From Rhodovulum tesquicola (lineage in GTDB: Bacteria > Pseudomonadota > Alphaproteobacteria > Rhodobacterales > Rhodobacteraceae), in NCBI RefSeq assembly GCF_024128855.1, contig NZ_JAMYDV010000011.1, forward strand, positions 1 to 64,000: a stretch of 64,000 nucleotides of DNA, written 5' to 3'. The notes below the pieces were generated by a model. The model saw only the letters and a program-made list of their open reading frames with translations. It was not told the origin of the DNA and made no database searches. Both the position numbers and the translations under genes were made by a program. Shown here piece by piece: positions 8,647-18,102 of the stretch (position 1 is the stretch's first letter; each line of letters begins with the position of its first letter).

Positions 8647-8655
8647 CCCGCCGTC

Positions 8656-9156
8656 TCAGGCCTGGCGGGCAAGGCGTTCCTCGAGCACCTCGAAGGGAAC
8701 GCCGGGATCGTCCTTGGCGCCGCGGATCACCAGCGAGGTCTTGACCGAGGCGACATTCTCGGCCGCCGTCAGTTCCTCGGTCAGGAAGCTCTGGAAGGTC
8801 GAGAGGTCGGGGGCGACGCATTTCAGGATGAAATCCACCTCGCCATTCAGCATGTGGCACTCGCGCACCAGCGGCCAGGCCCGGCAGCGGTTCTCGAATT
8901 TCGTCAGGTCCGCCTCGGCCTGGCTTTGCAGCCCGACCATCGCAAAGACCTGCACCTCGAAGCCCAGCGCCCGGCTGTCCACATCGGCGTGATAGCCGCG
9001 GATGAAGCCCGCCTCTTCCAGCGTGCGCACCCGGCGCAGGCAGGGCGGCGCCGAGATGCCGACGCGGCGGGCCAGTTCCACATTGGTCATGCGCCCATCG
9101 GCCTGCAACTCGGCCAGTATCATGCGGTCGATCGCGTCGAGCTTTGCGCCGGGCAT
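8656..9156 (-). CDS. Lrp/AsnC-family transcriptional regulator
   Basis: 166 residues, standard length. The N-terminal winged helix-turn-helix ([47 protein letters not shown]) is followed by a RAM ligand-binding domain ([27 protein letters not shown]). Such regulators sense amino acids and form octamers on DNA. It is divergent from trxB. A 21-bp-spaced direct repeat and a CTTGCGCAAG palindrome lie in the shared intergenic region 47-80 bases upstream of its start, consistent with autoregulation. Confidence 0.93.
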   Translation of the reverse strand: MPGAKLDAIDRMILAELQADGRMTNVELARRVGISAPPCLRRVRTLEEAGFIRGYHADVDSRALGFEVQVFAMVGLQSQAEADLTKFENRCRAWPLVRECHMLNGEVDFILKCVAPDLSTFQSFLTEELTAAENVASVKTSLVIRGAKDDPGVPFEVLEERLARQA

Positions 9157-9202
9157 CCTGCTTCCCTCGAATTTTTGCGGATCATAGGTTCGGGGTGCGT
9201 CC

Positions 9203-9234
9203 TGCGCAATATTGTTTCACGCTTGCGCAAGATT
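9203..9234. promoter_or_regulatory. Candidate Lrp-type operator between lrp and trxB
   Basis: Two direct copies of TGCGCAAnATT, at 9203-9213 and 9224-9234, are exactly 21 bases apart, and the second contains the palindrome CTTGCGCAAG (9222-9231). Two helical turns is a usual spacing for neighbouring dimers of an Lrp octamer. The site is in the divergent lrp/trxB promoter region. Confidence 0.5.
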
Positions 9235-9354
9235 TTAACGGTCCTGCCCCCCCGGCGCAACGCTGCGACGGATCGGCACGGCGGGGCTTCCATGGGGCGG
9301 GCGCGGTGGCTATATCGGCCCGGCGCGGAAAACCGCAGGACAGGAGATCGGCAG

Positions 9355-10296
9355 ATGGGCGAGACGCGGCACAGCAAGGTTCTGATCATCGGCTCGGGTC
9401 CGGCGGGCTATACCGCCGCCGTCTATGCCAGCCGCGCGATGCTGGAGCCCCTGCTGATCCAGGGCATCCAGCCCGGCGGCCAGCTGACCATCACCACCGA
9501 GGTCGAGAACTGGCCCGGCGAGGTCGAGATCCAGGGCCCCGAGCTGATGCAGAAGATGGAGGCCCATGCCAGGGCGATGGGCACCGAGATCGTGGCCGAC
9601 ATCATCACCGCGCTGGACCTGTCGAAACGCCCCTTCACCGCCACGGGCGACAGCGGCACCACCTATAGCTGCGACGCGCTGATCCTGGCCACGGGGGCCC
9701 AGGCGAAATGGCTGGGCCTGCCGTCGGAGGAGAAGTTCAAGGGCTTCGGCGTCTCGGCCTGCGCCACCTGCGACGGTTTCTTCTATCGCGGGCAGGACGT
9801 GGCGGTGATCGGCGGCGGCAATGCGGCGGTCGAGGAGGCGCTGTTCCTGACGCGGTTCGCGTCGAAGGTGACGCTGGTGCATCGCCGCGACGAGCTGCGC
9901 GCCGAAAAGGTGTTGCAGCACCGGCTGTTCAACAATCCCAAGGTCGAGATCCTGTGGGACCATTCGCTGGACGAGGTGACGGGCACCGACGCCCCACCCG
10001 GCGTCGAGGGGATCCGCGTGCGCCATGTCCATACCGGCGCGGTGACCGAGATCCCCTGCAAGGGCGTCTTCATCGCGATCGGCCACGCGCCCGCCTCGGA
10101 ACTGGTGCTGGGCCAGCTGGACACCCATATGGGCGGCTATGTCGTGACCCAGCCCGACTCGACCGCAACCTCGATCCCCGGCGTCTTTGCCGCGGGCGAC
10201 CTGACGGACCACAAGTATCGCCAGGCCGTCACCTCGGCGGGCATGGGCTGCATGGCCGCGCTGGAGGCCGAACGCTTCCTCGCCGAACAGGGCTGA
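9355..10296 (+). CDS. trxB: Thioredoxin-disulfide reductase
   Basis: A 313-residue flavoprotein that passes electrons from NADPH to thioredoxin. The FAD-binding loop GSGPAGY is at residues 13-19, the redox-active CATC at 136-139, the NADPH-binding [10 protein letters not shown] segment follows, and the second FAD motif ending in [13 protein letters not shown] lies near the C-terminus. The AGGAGA ribosome binding site supports this start. A small GC hairpin (GGGCG/CGCCC) directly follows the stop. Confidence 0.97.
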   Translation: MGETRHSKVLIIGSGPAGYTAAVYASRAMLEPLLIQGIQPGGQLTITTEVENWPGEVEIQGPELMQKMEAHARAMGTEIVADIITALDLSKRPFTATGDSGTTYSCDALILATGAQAKWLGLPSEEKFKGFGVSACATCDGFFYRGQDVAVIGGGNAAVEEALFLTRFASKVTLVHRRDELRAEKVLQHRLFNNPKVEILWDHSLDEVTGTDAPPGVEGIRVRHVHTGAVTEIPCKGVFIAIGHAPASELVLGQLDTHMGGYVVTQPDSTATSIPGVFAAGDLTDHKYRQAVTSAGMGCMAALEAERFLAEQG

Positions 10297-10336
10297 GGAG
10301 GGCGCCTGCGCCCCCCTGCCCGATCCTGCGCGGCGC

Positions 10337-11122
10337 TCAGGCGGCCCGGGCGCGGCGGCGCAGCGCGGCGATGCCGCCAAGCCCCGCCAGCAGCATCAGC
10401 CCCGAGGCGGGCAGCGGCACCGGCGCCAGCGTCTCGACCTCGAACGCGATGCCGTCCCAGTCGGCGACCATCGGCCGGCCGGCGCTGTCCAGACGGACCT
10501 CGACGATGCCGGTATTGCGCAGGTTGTTCGACAGCGCGAAGCCCAGCGTCACGTTCTCGGCGAAATAGGGCATGACCCAGCCGATCGAGCCGCCATGCCC
10601 GACGATCGCCACCACGCCGTCCTCGTCCTTGTGCGCGTCGATGATCGCCCGATAGGCTGGAACGATCCGCGCCACCAGTTCGTCCAGGGATTCGGACGCG
10701 TCCACGCCCGCGATCCGGGCCGCGGTGTTCCCGCTCGCCCATTCTCCGAACATGGCGTAGATCGCATTGTAGTCCAGCCCGGCCGACCCGTCGCCGAAAC
10801 TCCATTCCCGGATCTCCGGCTCGACAACCGGGGTCAGGCCGAATTCGGCCGCCGTCGGCGCGATGGTCAGCGCGGTGCGCTGGTAGCTGCTGACATAGAT
10901 ATGGGTCAGGTCCAGATCCTTCAGCACCCCGACGAGGTCCTGCGCCTGCTGCTGGCCCAGCGCAGTCAGCGGCGGATCGAGGATCTCCTCGGGCGTCGAA
11001 GCGGCGCCCGAATTGGTGGTGCTTTCGGCGTGGCGGATGAACAGGAAGGTGGCGGCATCGGCGACGCTGACCGGGGCGACAAGGCCGGTCAGGGCGACTG
11101 CCAAGGCAAGACGCAGAGACAT
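10337..11122 (-). CDS. Exported histidine phosphatase with VPLPA-CTERM sorting tail
   Basis: 261 residues. A signal peptide (MSLRLALAVALTGLVAPVSVADA) is followed by a phosphoglycerate-mutase-type domain: FLFIRHAEST (catalytic RH), SSYQRTALTIAPT, IREWSFGDG and IVGHGGSIGW (second catalytic His). The last 27 residues are VPLPASG, a hydrophobic stretch and RRRARA, which is the VPLPA-CTERM signal processed by exosortase-like enzymes in marine and phototrophic Rhodobacterales. It is therefore probably a surface or exported phosphatase. The ATG at 11122 has GGAG upstream; an ATG at 11134 is also possible. Confidence 0.87.
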   Translation of the reverse strand: MSLRLALAVALTGLVAPVSVADAATFLFIRHAESTTNSGAASTPEEILDPPLTALGQQQAQDLVGVLKDLDLTHIYVSSYQRTALTIAPTAAEFGLTPVVEPEIREWSFGDGSAGLDYNAIYAMFGEWASGNTAARIAGVDASESLDELVARIVPAYRAIIDAHKDEDGVVAIVGHGGSIGWVMPYFAENVTLGFALSNNLRNTGIVEVRLDSAGRPMVADWDGIAFEVETLAPVPLPASGLMLLAGLGGIAALRRRARAA

Positions 11123-11422
11123 TCCAGGCTCCATGGCTGTGAATGCGGCGATGGTTAACGGGCGGGTGTGACGGCGCCATGACAGCCCCCGCCCCGACAC
11201 CGGCGCGACACCGGCCCGTCCGCAACCGGAACCTGCACCCTGTCGCACCGGAGAGCCGGCGAACAATTTCCCCCGAACCGATGCGTTTTCGCCAGATCCG
11301 GCCATTCTTCGCGGGTGCACCCGGGTTCCGCTTGAACTGCGCCGCACTTGCACGCTATGGCGCCCGCGAGGTCGGCACGGCCCGGCCGATCCCAGCTTGC
11401 GCCCAGCAAATCAGGTTTTCCC

Positions 11423-13132
11423 ATGTCCCTTTCCAACCTCACCCCGATCCCCGAACTCTTTGTCTCGCCCGAAAGCGCGCAGAAGCTGAAGATCGAGGCG
11501 GGCACGCTGCCCAGCTGGGATCTGACGCCGCGCCAGATCTGCGACCTGGAACTGCTGATGAATGGCGGGTTCAACCCGCTCAAGGGGTTCCTGTCCCAGG
11601 CCGATTACGACAGCGTGGTCGAGAACATGCGGCTGGCCGATGGCACGCTCTGGCCGATGCCGATCACGCTCGACGTCTCCGAAGACTTCGCCGCGGGGAT
11701 CGAGCCCGGCCAGGACATCGCGCTGCGCGACCAGGAGGGCGTGATCCTCGCAATCCTCAGCGTCACCGACCGCTGGACGCCGGACAAGGCGCGCGAGGCC
11801 GAAAAGGTCTTCGGCGCCGACGATCTGGCCCATCCGGGCGTCAACTACCTGCACCACACCGCCGGAAAGGTCTATCTGGGCGGCCCGGTTACCGGAATCC
11901 AGCAGCCCGTGCATTACGATTTCCGCGGCCGCCGCGACACGCCCAACGAGCTGCGCGCCTATTTCCGCAAGCTCGGCTGGCGCCGCATCGTCGCCTTCCA
12001 GACCCGTAACCCGCTGCACCGCGCGCATCAGGAACTGACCTTCCGCGCCGCGCGCGAGGCGCAGGCCAACCTGCTGATCCACCCCGTCGTCGGCATGACG
12101 AAACCGGGCGATGTCGACCATTTCACCCGCGTGCGCTGCTACGAGGCGGTGCTGGACAAGTATCCGCAGGCCACCACCACGATGAGCCTGCTGAACCTCG
12201 CCATGCGCATGGCCGGCCCGCGCGAGGCGGTCTGGCACGGGCTGATCCGCAAGAACCACGGCTGCACCCATTTCATCGTCGGCCGCGATCATGCGGGCCC
12301 CGGCAAGAACAGCCAGGGTGCCGATTTCTACGGCCCCTACGAGGCGCAGGAATTGTTCAAGCACTATGCGGACGAGATCGGCATCGAGATGGTCGATTTC
12401 AAACAGATGGTCTATGTGCAGGAAAAGGCCCAGTATTTCCCCGTGGACGAGGTGCCCGAAGGGGCGACCGTGCTGGACATCTCGGGCACCGAACTGCGCC
12501 GCCGCCTGCGCGAGGGGCTGGATATCCCCGACTGGTTCTCCTTCCCCGAAGTGGTCGGCGAACTGCGCCGCACCTCGCCGCCGCGCGCGAGCCAGGGCTT
12601 CACCGTGTTCTTCACCGGCCTGTCCGGCTCGGGCAAGTCGACCATCGCCAACGCGCTGATGGTGAAACTCATGGAGATGGGCGGCCGGCCGGTGACGCTT
12701 CTGGATGGCGACGTGGTGCGCAAGCACCTGTCCTCGGAACTCGGCTTCTCCAAGGAACATCGCGACATCAACATCCGCCGGATCGGCTATGTCGCCTCCG
12801 AGATCACCAAGAATGGCGGCATCGCGATCTGCGCCCCGATCGCGCCCTATACCGCCACGCGCCGCGCCGTGCGCGAGATGATCGAGGCCTATGGCGCCTT
12901 CTGCGAGGTCCATGTCGCCACGCCCCTCGAGGAATGCGAGAAACGCGACCGCAAGGGGCTCTACCGGCTCGCGCGCGAGGGCAAGATCAAGGAATTCACC
13001 GGGATTTCCGACCCCTACGAGGCCCCCACCGCGCCCGAACTCAGCGTCGACACCACCGGCGTCGATGTCGACAATTGCGCCCATCAGGTGATCCTGAAAC
13101 TCGAACAGATGGGGCTGATCGCGGGCAACTGA
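11423..13132 (+). CDS. sat/cysC: Bifunctional sulfate adenylyltransferase / adenylylsulfate kinase
   Basis: 569 residues with two enzymes in one chain. ATP sulfurylase fills the first roughly 390 residues: [13 protein letters not shown] starts at 193 and GRDHAGPG at 287. APS kinase follows, with the P-loop GLSGSGKST at 399-407 and [11 protein letters not shown]. Together they turn sulfate plus ATP into APS and then PAPS for cysteine synthesis. This Sat-CysC order is known from Rhodobacterales. A GC hairpin and a repeated 22-bp element follow the stop. No other cys gene is adjacent. Confidence 0.96.
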   Translation: MSLSNLTPIPELFVSPESAQKLKIEAGTLPSWDLTPRQICDLELLMNGGFNPLKGFLSQADYDSVVENMRLADGTLWPMPITLDVSEDFAAGIEPGQDIALRDQEGVILAILSVTDRWTPDKAREAEKVFGADDLAHPGVNYLHHTAGKVYLGGPVTGIQQPVHYDFRGRRDTPNELRAYFRKLGWRRIVAFQTRNPLHRAHQELTFRAAREAQANLLIHPVVGMTKPGDVDHFTRVRCYEAVLDKYPQATTTMSLLNLAMRMAGPREAVWHGLIRKNHGCTHFIVGRDHAGPGKNSQGADFYGPYEAQELFKHYADEIGIEMVDFKQMVYVQEKAQYFPVDEVPEGATVLDISGTELRRRLREGLDIPDWFSFPEVVGELRRTSPPRASQGFTVFFTGLSGSGKSTIANALMVKLMEMGGRPVTLLDGDVVRKHLSSELGFSKEHRDINIRRIGYVASEITKNGGIAICAPIAPYTATRRAVREMIEAYGAFCEVHVATPLEECEKRDRKGLYRLAREGKIKEFTGISDPYEAPTAPELSVDTTGVDVDNCAHQVILKLEQMGLIAGN

Positions 13133-13147
13133 CCCGCGCCCCGCCTG

Positions 13148-13200
13148 CTTCTTCTGGCTGCAAATATCCCCGCCGGAGGGGCGCGGCCGCAAGGCCGCGC
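13148..13200 (+). terminator. 3' repeat element plus GNRA hairpin behind sat/cysC
   Basis: 13148-13169 is a copy of the CTTCTTCTGGC...AAATATCC element also found behind the MAPEG gene and proS. It is followed at 13181-13200 by a perfect 8-bp GC stem (GCGCGGCC/GGCCGCGC) closing a GCAA tetraloop. There is no U-tract, so termination or 3'-end stabilisation is inferred from position. Confidence 0.55.
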
Positions 13201-13273
13201 CACGCCCAACCCCGGACAAGCAGGGCGTCAGCCCTGCGCCGGACGGGGGCGAGAGCGCCCCCCGCGCCCCGGC

Positions 13274-13501
13274 TCAATGCACGTTGACCGGGGCCAGGTC
13301 GTTCTGCCGCGCCAGCGCGAAGGCCAGCGCGCGGTCGCGCACCAGGGCCAGCCGCTCGCCGCTGGCCGCATGCAGCGCGTAAAGCCCGTCCAGCCCCCCG
13401 GCCTCGCGCTGCACCTCTTCGGGCAGTTCGGCCAGCTTCACGGGCCGCACATAGACGATCCGCTCGCCCCCTTCGGGAAAGACCTCGTGTTTCCTGTCCA
13501 T
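13274..13501 (-). CDS. DUF1150 family small protein
   Basis: 75 residues, fitting DUF1150: acidic start MDRKHEVFPEGGERIVYVRPV, then KLAELPEEVQREAG, LYALHAASGERLALVRDRALAFALAR, and a short tail. Function unknown. It follows the Hsp20 gene with a 14-base gap, a pairing often seen in Rhodobacterales, so it is probably co-transcribed and may be part of the same heat or protein-quality response. Confidence 0.85.
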   Translation of the reverse strand: MDRKHEVFPEGGERIVYVRPVKLAELPEEVQREAGGLDGLYALHAASGERLALVRDRALAFALARQNDLAPVNVH

Positions 13502-13515
13502 CAAATCTGCCCTCC

Positions 13516-13929
13516 TCACGCGCGCCTGATGCGGATCGTCTGCACCACGCTTTCGGGCACGAGGCGCTCCAGATCGACATGCAGCAGGCCGTTTTCCATG
13601 GTCGCGCCCGTCACCTCGACCCCGTCGGCCAGCACGAAGCTGCGCTGGAACTGGCGGGCTGCGATGCCGCGATGCAGGAACACCCGGTCGGCGCCCTCCT
13701 CGGCCTGTCGGCCGCGGATCACCAGTTGCCGGTCCTCGACGGTGATCGCCAGATCCTCCTCGCGAAAGCCCGCCACCGCCAGCGTGATGCGATAGCCCGT
13801 TTCCGAGGTCTGTTCGATGTTGAAGGGGGGGTAGCCCTCGTTGCCGGTCTTGGCGGTCCGTTCCACGAGGCGTTCGAGCTGCTCGAATCCCAGCAGGAAG
13901 GGATGCGAGCCGAGGGTCAGTTTCGACAT
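13516..13929 (-). CDS. Small heat shock protein, Hsp20 family
   Basis: 137 residues. A short N-terminal arm (HPFLLGFEQLERLVERT) is followed by an alpha-crystallin domain: YPPFNIEQTSETGYRITLAVAGFREEDLAITVE, LVIRGR, FLHRGIAARQFQRSF, then ATMENGLLHVDLER. The arm resembles class A rhizobial and IbpA-type Hsp20. ATP-independent holdase for unfolding proteins. Start set at 13929, the first Met of the Hsp20 match (MSKLTLGSHPF). It precedes the DUF1150 gene. Confidence 0.93.
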   Translation of the reverse strand: MSKLTLGSHPFLLGFEQLERLVERTAKTGNEGYPPFNIEQTSETGYRITLAVAGFREEDLAITVEDRQLVIRGRQAEEGADRVFLHRGIAARQFQRSFVLADGVEVTGATMENGLLHVDLERLVPESVVQTIRIRRA

Positions 13930-14096
13930 ATGGGCAAGTCCTTGAACAAGCGACCTGAAGTGCGATCCGCCCCGCATCCGCGGCGGCGTGGACGGGATAT
14001 GGGGATGGCGCGCGCGCGCCGCAAGTCCGGCTTCCCGCCGCGGGGCAAACGCGATAACTTGACAGGATCAGGGAACGCAGCGACTCAGCCCCGGGA

Positions 14097-14321
14097 ATGT
14101 CGATGAACATCGCCAGCGAGATGAACTCCGAAGAAGTCCTGCGCGTGAAGCTCGAGGTCCTTCGGCGTGAGCATCGCGATCTCGACGACGCGATCCGCGC
14201 CCTTCAGGACACCGGGACCGGCGACAGCTTCACGCTGATGCGGCTGAAAAAGCAGAAACTCGCCCTCAAGGACCGCATCGCGCTGATCGAGGATCAGCTG
14301 ACCCCCGACATCATTGCGTAA
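14097..14321 (+). CDS. YdcH/DUF465 family small helical protein
   Basis: 74 residues forming a helical hairpin: LRVKLEVLRREHRDLDDAIRALQDTGTGDSFTLMRLKKQKLALKDRIALIEDQL matches DUF465 (YdcH/SlyX-like). No defined role. The start could be at 14097 (MSMN) or 14103 (MN); neither has a strong ribosome binding site. It lies upstream of purE with a 49-base gap. Confidence 0.85.
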   Translation: MSMNIASEMNSEEVLRVKLEVLRREHRDLDDAIRALQDTGTGDSFTLMRLKKQKLALKDRIALIEDQLTPDIIA

Positions 14322-14370
14322 GGCCCGCACCCGTCTATAGTGCCCGCTCGCGAATCCGGGAGGGCGCTGC

Positions 14371-14859
14371 ATGGCGGACGTGAAAGTGGGCATCATCATG
14401 GGCAGCCAGTCGGACTGGCCCACCATGAAGGAGGCCGCCGCGATCCTCGACGAGCTTGGCGTCGCGCATGAAACGCGCATCGTCTCGGCCCATCGCACCC
14501 CCGACCGGCTGTGGGAGTATGGCCGGGCCGCTGTCGGCCGCGGCCTTCAGGTCATCATCGCGGGCGCGGGCGGGGCGGCGCATCTGCCCGGCATGATGGC
14601 GTCCAAGACCCGCGTGCCGGTGATCGGCGTGCCGGTCCAGACCCGTGCGTTGAACGGGGTCGACAGCCTCTATTCCATCGTCCAGATGCCCAAGGGCTTT
14701 CCCGTCGCCACCATGGCGATCGGGGCGGCGGGCGCGGCCAATGCCGGGCTGATGGCCGCGCAGATCCTCGCGCTGTCCGATCCCGTGCTGGCGGCCCGGC
14801 TCGACCGCTGGCGGTCCGATCTCTCGGCCTCGATCCCCGAGGAGCCCGCCGATGACTGA
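14371..14859 (+). CDS. purE: N5-carboxyaminoimidazole ribonucleotide mutase (PurE)
   Basis: 162 residues, class I Pur[14 protein letters not shown] at the start is the nucleotide-binding SDxxxM signature, followed by [17 protein letters not shown] and [11 protein letters not shown]. It converts N5-CAIR to CAIR in purine synthesis. GGGAGGG precedes the ATG. Its end overlaps the start of purK by eight bases, implying translational coupling. Confidence 0.97.
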   Translation: MADVKVGIIMGSQSDWPTMKEAAAILDELGVAHETRIVSAHRTPDRLWEYGRAAVGRGLQVIIAGAGGAAHLPGMMASKTRVPVIGVPVQTRALNGVDSLYSIVQMPKGFPVATMAIGAAGAANAGLMAAQILALSDPVLAARLDRWRSDLSASIPEEPADD

Positions 14860-15934
14860 GCCGCTTGCGCCCGGCGCCACGATCGGCATCCTTGGCGGCG
14901 GCCAGTTGGGCCGGATGCTGTCGGTCGCGGCCGCGCGGCTGGGCTTTCGCAGCCATGTCTTTGATCCCGCGCCCGAACCGCCTGCGGGCCATGTCGCCGA
15001 CAGGGTGACGACCGCCGCTTACGAGGATACCGCGGCGCTGGCCGCCTTTGCCGCCTCGGTCGCTGTCGTCACCTACGAGTTCGAGAACATCCCCACCGCC
15101 GCGCTGAACGCGATCGAGGCGCAGGTCGCGATCCGGCCGAACCGGCGCACGCTGGCCGTGTCGCAGGACCGGCTGACCGAAAAGGCCTTTGTCACCGAGC
15201 TTGGCCTGAAGACCGCGCCCTTCGCCGCCGTGGATGACGAGGTGGACCTGGCCGAGGCCATGGCCGAGATCGGCCTGCCCGCCATCCTGAAAACCCGCCG
15301 ACTGGGCTATGACGGCAAGGGCCAGGCGCGGATCAACCGGCCCGAGGATGCGCCCGCCGCCCTCGCCGCGATGGGCGGGGCGCCCGCGATCCTGGAGGGT
15401 TTCGTGTCCTTCACGGCCGAGATCTCGGTGATTGCCGCCCGCGGGCTGACGGGCGAGGTGGCGTGCTACGATCCCGGCCTGAACGTGCATCGCGACGGCA
15501 TCCTGCACACGACCCGGGTGCCCGCGCCGCTGACGACCGCGCAGCGCACCGATGCCGTGCTGCTGGCGGGCCGCCTGCTGAACGCGCTCGATTATGTCGG
15601 CGTGATGGGGGTGGAACTGTTCGTCGCCCCCGATGGCCTTCTGGTCAACGAGATCGCGCCCAGGGTGCACAATTCCGGCCACTGGACCCAGGATGGCTGC
15701 ATGATCGACCAGTTCGAGCAGCATGTCCGCGCCATTGCAGGCTGGCCGCTGGGCGACGGGTCGCGCCATTCCGATATCGAGATGGAGAACCTGATCGGCG
15801 CGGATATCGACAAGGTGCCCGCGCTGGCCCGTGATCCTGCCGTGGCGCTCCATCTTTACGGCAAGGCCGAGGCGCGGCCGGGCCGCAAGATGGGGCATGT
15901 CAACCGCTGGCTGGGGCCTGCCGCGCGCCGGTAG
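14852..15934 (+). CDS. purK: N5-carboxyaminoimidazole ribonucleotide synthase (PurK)
   Basis: 360 residues with an ATP-grasp fold. [13 protein letters not shown] at the start, [21 protein letters not shown], and [29 protein letters not shown] with the metal- and ATP-binding residues. Uses ATP and bicarbonate to carboxylate AIR to N5-CAIR, the substrate of PurE just upstream. Length and motif order are normal. Confidence 0.97.
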   Translation: MTEPLAPGATIGILGGGQLGRMLSVAAARLGFRSHVFDPAPEPPAGHVADRVTTAAYEDTAALAAFAASVAVVTYEFENIPTAALNAIEAQVAIRPNRRTLAVSQDRLTEKAFVTELGLKTAPFAAVDDEVDLAEAMAEIGLPAILKTRRLGYDGKGQARINRPEDAPAALAAMGGAPAILEGFVSFTAEISVIAARGLTGEVACYDPGLNVHRDGILHTTRVPAPLTTAQRTDAVLLAGRLLNALDYVGVMGVELFVAPDGLLVNEIAPRVHNSGHWTQDGCMIDQFEQHVRAIAGWPLGDGSRHSDIEMENLIGADIDKVPALARDPAVALHLYGKAEARPGRKMGHVNRWLGPAARR

Positions 15935-16006
15935 ACGCCCCGACGCCCCGGCAAGGCCCGGATCGGCGCGCTTGTGCCCGGGGCGCGGGCCGGGCAGTCT
16001 CGCGCC

Positions 16007-16453
16007 ATGACCGCCGCCACGCCCCGCCTTGCCGTCCGCGCGCTGATCCTGCACGAGAACCGCCTGCTGCTGGTCAATGCTTGGCCCGGCGGGATCAGCG
16101 ACCTGTGGTGCGCGCCGGGCGGCGGGGTCGAACGGGGCAGTTCCCTGCCCGACAACCTCGCCCGCGAGGTGCATGAGGAAACCGGGCTGCGCATCGCCAT
16201 CGGCGCGCCCTGTCTGGTGAACGAGTTCCACGACCCCGGCCGCCCGTTCCACCAGGTCGACATCTATTTCCGCTGCACCATCACCGGCGGCAGGCTGGAT
16301 GCCGACTGGCGCGACCCCGATGGCGTGGTGACCGAACGCCGCTTCTTCGCCCGGGACGAGATGACCGCCATCCGCTACAAGCCCGACAGCCTGCCCCGGG
16401 CCGCCTGGGGCAGCGGCGTGATCTACGACCCGCTGGAGCCGCTGGTGCGGTAA
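16007..16453 (+). CDS. NUDIX hydrolase
   Basis: 148 residues. The Nudix box reads GGGVERGSSLPDNLAREVHEETGL. The catalytic REVHEE core is complete, but the conserved Glu six residues after the first Gly of the box is Ser here. LAVRALILHENRLLLVNAW is the typical first strand pair. Substrate (a nucleoside diphosphate linked to X) cannot be predicted. Start at 16007 chosen as the Met directly before the fold (MTAATPRLAVRAL). Confidence 0.9.
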   Translation: MTAATPRLAVRALILHENRLLLVNAWPGGISDLWCAPGGGVERGSSLPDNLAREVHEETGLRIAIGAPCLVNEFHDPGRPFHQVDIYFRCTITGGRLDADWRDPDGVVTERRFFARDEMTAIRYKPDSLPRAAWGSGVIYDPLEPLVR

Positions 16454-16515
16454 CGCGCCCGATTTTCGTCCCATTCCGCACCTGGCACGGGGGAAATTCA
16501 TTTGGGGACCGGGCG

Positions 16516-17247
16516 ATGTTTCAGGGTTCAGCAATCGGCCGCGTGGCGGTCTTCGTCGATGGCGACAATGTCCCGGCCCCCCATGCGCCCGCAATCCTGA
16601 CCGCCGCCCGCGAATGGGGCGAGCCGCATGTCCTGCGAACCTACGGACAGGCGCAGAACCTGACGCCCTGGCAGGAGGTGCCCGGCTTCCGCTTCTTCTG
16701 CGCGGGCATGGAAAAGAACGGGGCCGACCTGCTTCTGGCCATCGACGCGATCGAGCTTGCCCTGACCGATCCGCCCGAGACCTTTGTCATCGTCAGCAGC
16801 GACCGGGATTTCCGCCATCTCGCGATCCGCCTGCGCGAAAGGCGGTTGCGGGTGCTGGGAATGGGCCGGGCCAGTTCCGCGCCGGCCTTCCGGTCGGCCT
16901 GTTCCGCATTCATCGAACTGGGCGCCGCCTCGCCCCCTGTCTTCAGGACATCGAACAGCGTGGCCGCACCCGCGCCCGCAAAGACCGAACCGATGCCGAC
17001 CGATCCGGCAATCGCCCCGCTCGACCGCAAGATCCGCGAAACGATCCTTGCAGCCCCAGGAAAGGGAAGGATGGAAATCACCCGGCTTTCGGCCGAATTG
17101 CACAAACTCCATGGCGTCCGGATCGGCAGCCAGCCCGAGAAGACCTGGCGCGGCTATCTGGGCAAGCGGCCGAACCTCTACCTGCTCGATCCCAAGGGAC
17201 CGAATGCCTGTGTCCGGCTCCGCACCGAAGGCTGGCCCGCCGGGTAG
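16516..17247 (+). CDS. NYN-domain putative RNase with OST-HTH/LOTUS-like tail
   Basis: 243 residues. The N-terminal half is a NYN/PIN-like (LabA-type) domain: VAVFVDGDNVPAP, FFCAGMEKNGADLLLAIDA and VIVSSDRDFRHLAIRLRERRLRVLGMG supply the acidic residues used for metal-dependent RNA cleavage. A Pro/Ala linker leads to a C-terminal region (KIRETILAAPGKGRMEITRLSAELHKLHG, then GYLGKRPNLYLL) resembling an OST-HTH/LOTUS RNA-binding module. Probably acts in RNA metabolism; target unknown. Apparently monocistronic. Confidence 0.85.
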   Translation: MFQGSAIGRVAVFVDGDNVPAPHAPAILTAAREWGEPHVLRTYGQAQNLTPWQEVPGFRFFCAGMEKNGADLLLAIDAIELALTDPPETFVIVSSDRDFRHLAIRLRERRLRVLGMGRASSAPAFRSACSAFIELGAASPPVFRTSNSVAAPAPAKTEPMPTDPAIAPLDRKIRETILAAPGKGRMEITRLSAELHKLHGVRIGSQPEKTWRGYLGKRPNLYLLDPKGPNACVRLRTEGWPAG

Positions 17248-17337
17248 ACCGCCCTTTCCCTGTCTGCCCCGCAGCACCCTGCGGATTGCCGCAGGCCCGC
17301 GCCCGCGCTAGCCTGCGCCGACCGGAACGGAGGCCCC

Positions 17338-18042
17338 ATGACCATTCATATCGGCGCGAAACCCGGCGAGATCGCCGAGACCGTGCTGCTGCCCGGCGAT
17401 CCGATGCGCGCGCAATGGGCGGCCGAGACCTTTCTGAGCGATCCGGTCTGCATCAATCGCGTGCGCGGCATGCTGGGCTTTACCGGTTTCTGGCGCGGCA
17501 ACCGCGTGACGATCCATGGCAGCGGCATGGGCATGCCCTCGCTGTCGATCTATGCCAACGAACTGATCCGCGATTACGGCGCGAAGACGCTGATCCGCAT
17601 CGGCTCGGCCGGGGCGATGCAGCCGCATGTGGGCTTGCGCGACATCGTGCTGGCGATGACGGCCTCGACGCTGTCGACGCCCTCGCGCGGCATCTTTCGC
17701 GAGTTGAACTATGCCCCCTGCGCCGATTTCAGCCTGCTCTCCGCCGCGCATGCCGCCGCCACCGCCCGCGGCATCGCGGCCCATGTGGGCGGCATCTATT
17801 CGTCGGACGTGTTCTACGATGAACGCCCCGACCTGAACGACCAGATGACCCGCCACGGGGTTCTGGCGGTCGAGATGGAGGCCGCCGAGCTTTATATCCT
17901 GGCCGCCCGGCATGGGGCACGGGCGCTGGCGGTGCTGACCGTTTCAGACCATCTGCCGACCGGCGCCGCCCTGCCGCCCGAGGCCCGCGAGCAGGGTTTC
18001 GCGGACATGGTCGAGATTGCGCTGGAGGCCGCCTTCGCCTGA
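17338..18042 (+). CDS. deoD: Purine-nucleoside phosphorylase, DeoD type
   Basis: 234 residues, typical of hexameric Deo[19 protein letters not shown] near the start holds the phosphate-binding GDPxR, followed by [25 protein letters not shown], and [13 protein letters not shown] with the ribose-binding Glu residues; SDH at VLTVSDHL supplies the purine-contacting Asp. It splits purine (deoxy)nucleosides with phosphate for salvage. CGGAGGCCCC precedes the ATG. Confidence 0.96.
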   Translation: MTIHIGAKPGEIAETVLLPGDPMRAQWAAETFLSDPVCINRVRGMLGFTGFWRGNRVTIHGSGMGMPSLSIYANELIRDYGAKTLIRIGSAGAMQPHVGLRDIVLAMTASTLSTPSRGIFRELNYAPCADFSLLSAAHAAATARGIAAHVGGIYSSDVFYDERPDLNDQMTRHGVLAVEMEAAELYILAARHGARALAVLTVSDHLPTGAALPPEAREQGFADMVEIALEAAFA

Positions 18043-18071
18043 GCGCAGCGCCTGTTGAGACCGCGCGACAT

Positions 18072-18093
18072 GGGTATTTTTGCCAAGAAGAAA
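18072..18093 (-). repeat. Diverged copy of the 3' repeat element
   Basis: On the minus strand this reads TTTCTTCTTGGCAAAAATACCC without its last two bases in a 20-base view. It aligns with the element behind sat/cysC, MAPEG and proS at about 16 of 21 positions. It lies nine bases downstream of the DUF1989 gene stop, in the same orientation relative to that gene as the other copies. Confidence 0.45.
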
Positions 18094-18102
18094 CCCCCAG
18101 GG

